Positions 5,711-6,594 of a stretch of DNA of 6,594 bases are shown here, piece after piece. The position numbers were made by a program, and so were the translations under genes. The stretch lies in the NCBI GenBank assembly GCA_002474345.1, contig DKQD01000171.1, positions 1,306 to 7,899 on the forward strand, in the 5' to 3' direction. The DNA comes from Bacteriovoracaceae bacterium UBA7317 (GTDB lineage Bacteria > Bdellovibrionota > Bacteriovoracia > Bacteriovoracales > Bacteriovoracaceae). The notes under the pieces are model-generated. The model did no database searches, was not told the origin of the DNA, and saw only the letters and a program-made list of their open reading frames with translations. Position 1 is the first letter of the stretch. Each line of letters starts with the position of its first letter.

Positions 5711-6594
5711 ATGAAAGTATTATTAATGTGCCTTTCACTTTTCTTGTCAACTCAAGCTTTTTCCATGGGCCATGGCAAGGGACACAAAGGCTTTAAAAGA
5801 CATGAAAGTATTATCACACCAAAAGAACTAAAAAGCTTAATCAAAAAGAAAGATCCGAAACTCGTAATCATCGCCGTTGCTAGTCCTATTCAGTATAGGA
5901 CGGGTCATATTCCAGGTTCACACCAAATTTGGAGAGGCGACTATACAGGAAAAAGTAGCGAAGGATTTGGCGGAATGCTAGCAAGTAAAGACACTTTTCA
6001 AAAGTTAATGAGGTCTTTAGGCGTTGATAATGACAGTAAGGTTGTTCTTTATGATCATAAATATGACTCTACGAGAGTTTGGTGGGCATTTTTTAAGAAT
6101 GGGAAAAAGGATATCAGAATCCTTGATGGAGGAATTGCTGGTTGGAAAGCCTCCGGTGGTAAAACAAATATCCTGGCCCCTAGTAAGCCAAAAGCTGGAA
6201 ACTTTACGGCAAAGTTTGATGCTAATATGATGATGGCGACTATGAAGGATGTTCAAACAGCTAGAAAAAACACTTCGAAGTACCAAATTTGGGACACAAG
6301 AGAAACAAAAGAATGGACTGGTGAGCAATTAAAAAAAGGTGCTTACAGAAAAGGAAGAATTCCTGGTGCTGAATTTATGAATTGGCAAAAGTTTAGAGAC
6401 AAAAAAACTGGTGAATTTTATGACGCTAAAAGAATAAAGAAAGTTATTGCAGAAATGGGGATTGATAAAAATAAAAAGCATATCTTTTACTGCCAATCAG
6501 GTGTTAGAACCACGGTTGAAATGTTCTCTCTTTATCTAATGGGATGGCCTGAAGAGAATCTTTTAAATTATGATGGTTCTTGGATTGAGTGGAG
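5711..6594 (+). CDS. Exported tandem-rhodanese sulfurtransferase (thiosulfate/3-mercaptopyruvate type), 3' truncated by window
   Basis: Probable periplasmic sulfurtransferase, which moves a sulfane sulfur from a donor such as thiosulfate or 3-mercaptopyruvate to an acceptor. Residues 1-18 are a signal peptide (MKVLLMCLSLFLSTQAFS); C7 lies within its hydrophobic core and is not a lipobox. The first rhodanese domain (about 35-150) shows RTGHIPGSHQIW (63-74) and ILDGGIAGWKASGG (137-150), but the catalytic position is non-cysteine (VLYDHKYDS, 112-120), as usual for the structural N-terminal domain of two-domain enzymes. The second domain (about 170 onward) shows IWDTRETKEWTG (193-204), GRIPGAEFMNW (215-225) and the active-site loop YCQSGVRTT with C261, then the typical YDGSWIEW (287-294) at the window edge. 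Family length is about 280-320 aa, so only a short C-terminus is missing. After the signal peptide comes a His/Gly/Lys segment, MGHGKGHKGFKRH. The start is fixed by AGGAGG at 5701-5706. Confidence 0.93.
   Translation, partial: MKVLLMCLSLFLSTQAFSMGHGKGHKGFKRHESIITPKELKSLIKKKDPKLVIIAVASPIQYRTGHIPGSHQIWRGDYTGKSSEGFGGMLASKDTFQKLMRSLGVDNDSKVVLYDHKYDSTRVWWAFFKNGKKDIRILDGGIAGWKASGGKTNILAPSKPKAGNFTAKFDANMMMATMKDVQTARKNTSKYQIWDTRETKEWTGEQLKKGAYRKGRIPGAEFMNWQKFRDKKTGEFYDAKRIKKVIAEMGIDKNKKHIFYCQSGVRTTVEMFSLYLMGWPEENLLNYDGSWIEW

Noticed and set aside
6017..6328. ORFs on both strands inside the sulfurtransferase gene
   Set aside because: The rhodanese frame is continuous with family motifs throughout; the others are overlapping shadows.
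1..6594. CRISPR arrays, tRNA or rRNA genes, insertion sequences
   Set aside because: I looked for regular repeats, transposase motifs, terminal inverted repeats and cloverleaf or CCA signatures, and found none.

Overview
The window is A+T-rich DNA with compact bacterial genes and strong Shine-Dalgarno sequences (GGAGG, AAGGAG, AGGAGG). Lysine-rich proteins, AAA/TTT-rich codon use, a proteobacterial-type prolyl-tRNA synthetase and a YihG-like acyltransferase together suggest a low-G+C Gram-negative bacterium. A Bdellovibrio-and-like organism (Bacteriovorax/Halobacteriovorax type) is my best guess, but this is an inference from style and not a demonstrated match.

Layout, left to right. (1) The minus strand carries the first 401 codons of prolyl-tRNA synthetase (proS); its 3' part lies beyond the left edge. 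(2) About 490 bp without an intact gene follows. On the minus strand, upstream of proS, it seems to hold the decayed remains of an NAD(P)-binding Rossmann (SDR/epimerase-type) gene. (3) On the plus strand lies a membrane-bound lysophospholipid acyltransferase of the PlsC/LCLAT/YihG type. (4) About 350 bp of A+T-rich spacer follows, with an extended -10 promoter and a doubtful 30-codon minus-strand ORF. (5) Next are a 475-aa two-domain protein (NAD(P)-binding SDR plus DUF2867) and a 97-aa DUF1330 protein with its own promoter and a clear hairpin terminator. (6) Last are a small, very basic exported protein of unknown function, a 3' structured element, and a periplasmic tandem-rhodanese sulfurtransferase that runs off the right edge.

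The genes do not look like one operon. Most have their own candidate promoter, and two plausible terminators separate the right-hand genes. The acyltransferase and the SDR-DUF2867 protein could both act at the membrane, and the last two genes both make exported proteins, but nothing ties them into one pathway. I do not see a convincing new multi-gene system. The points most worth checking are the decayed SDR-like gene, the orphan basic exported protein with its long 3' stem-loop, and the divergence of the non-catalytic rhodanese domain.
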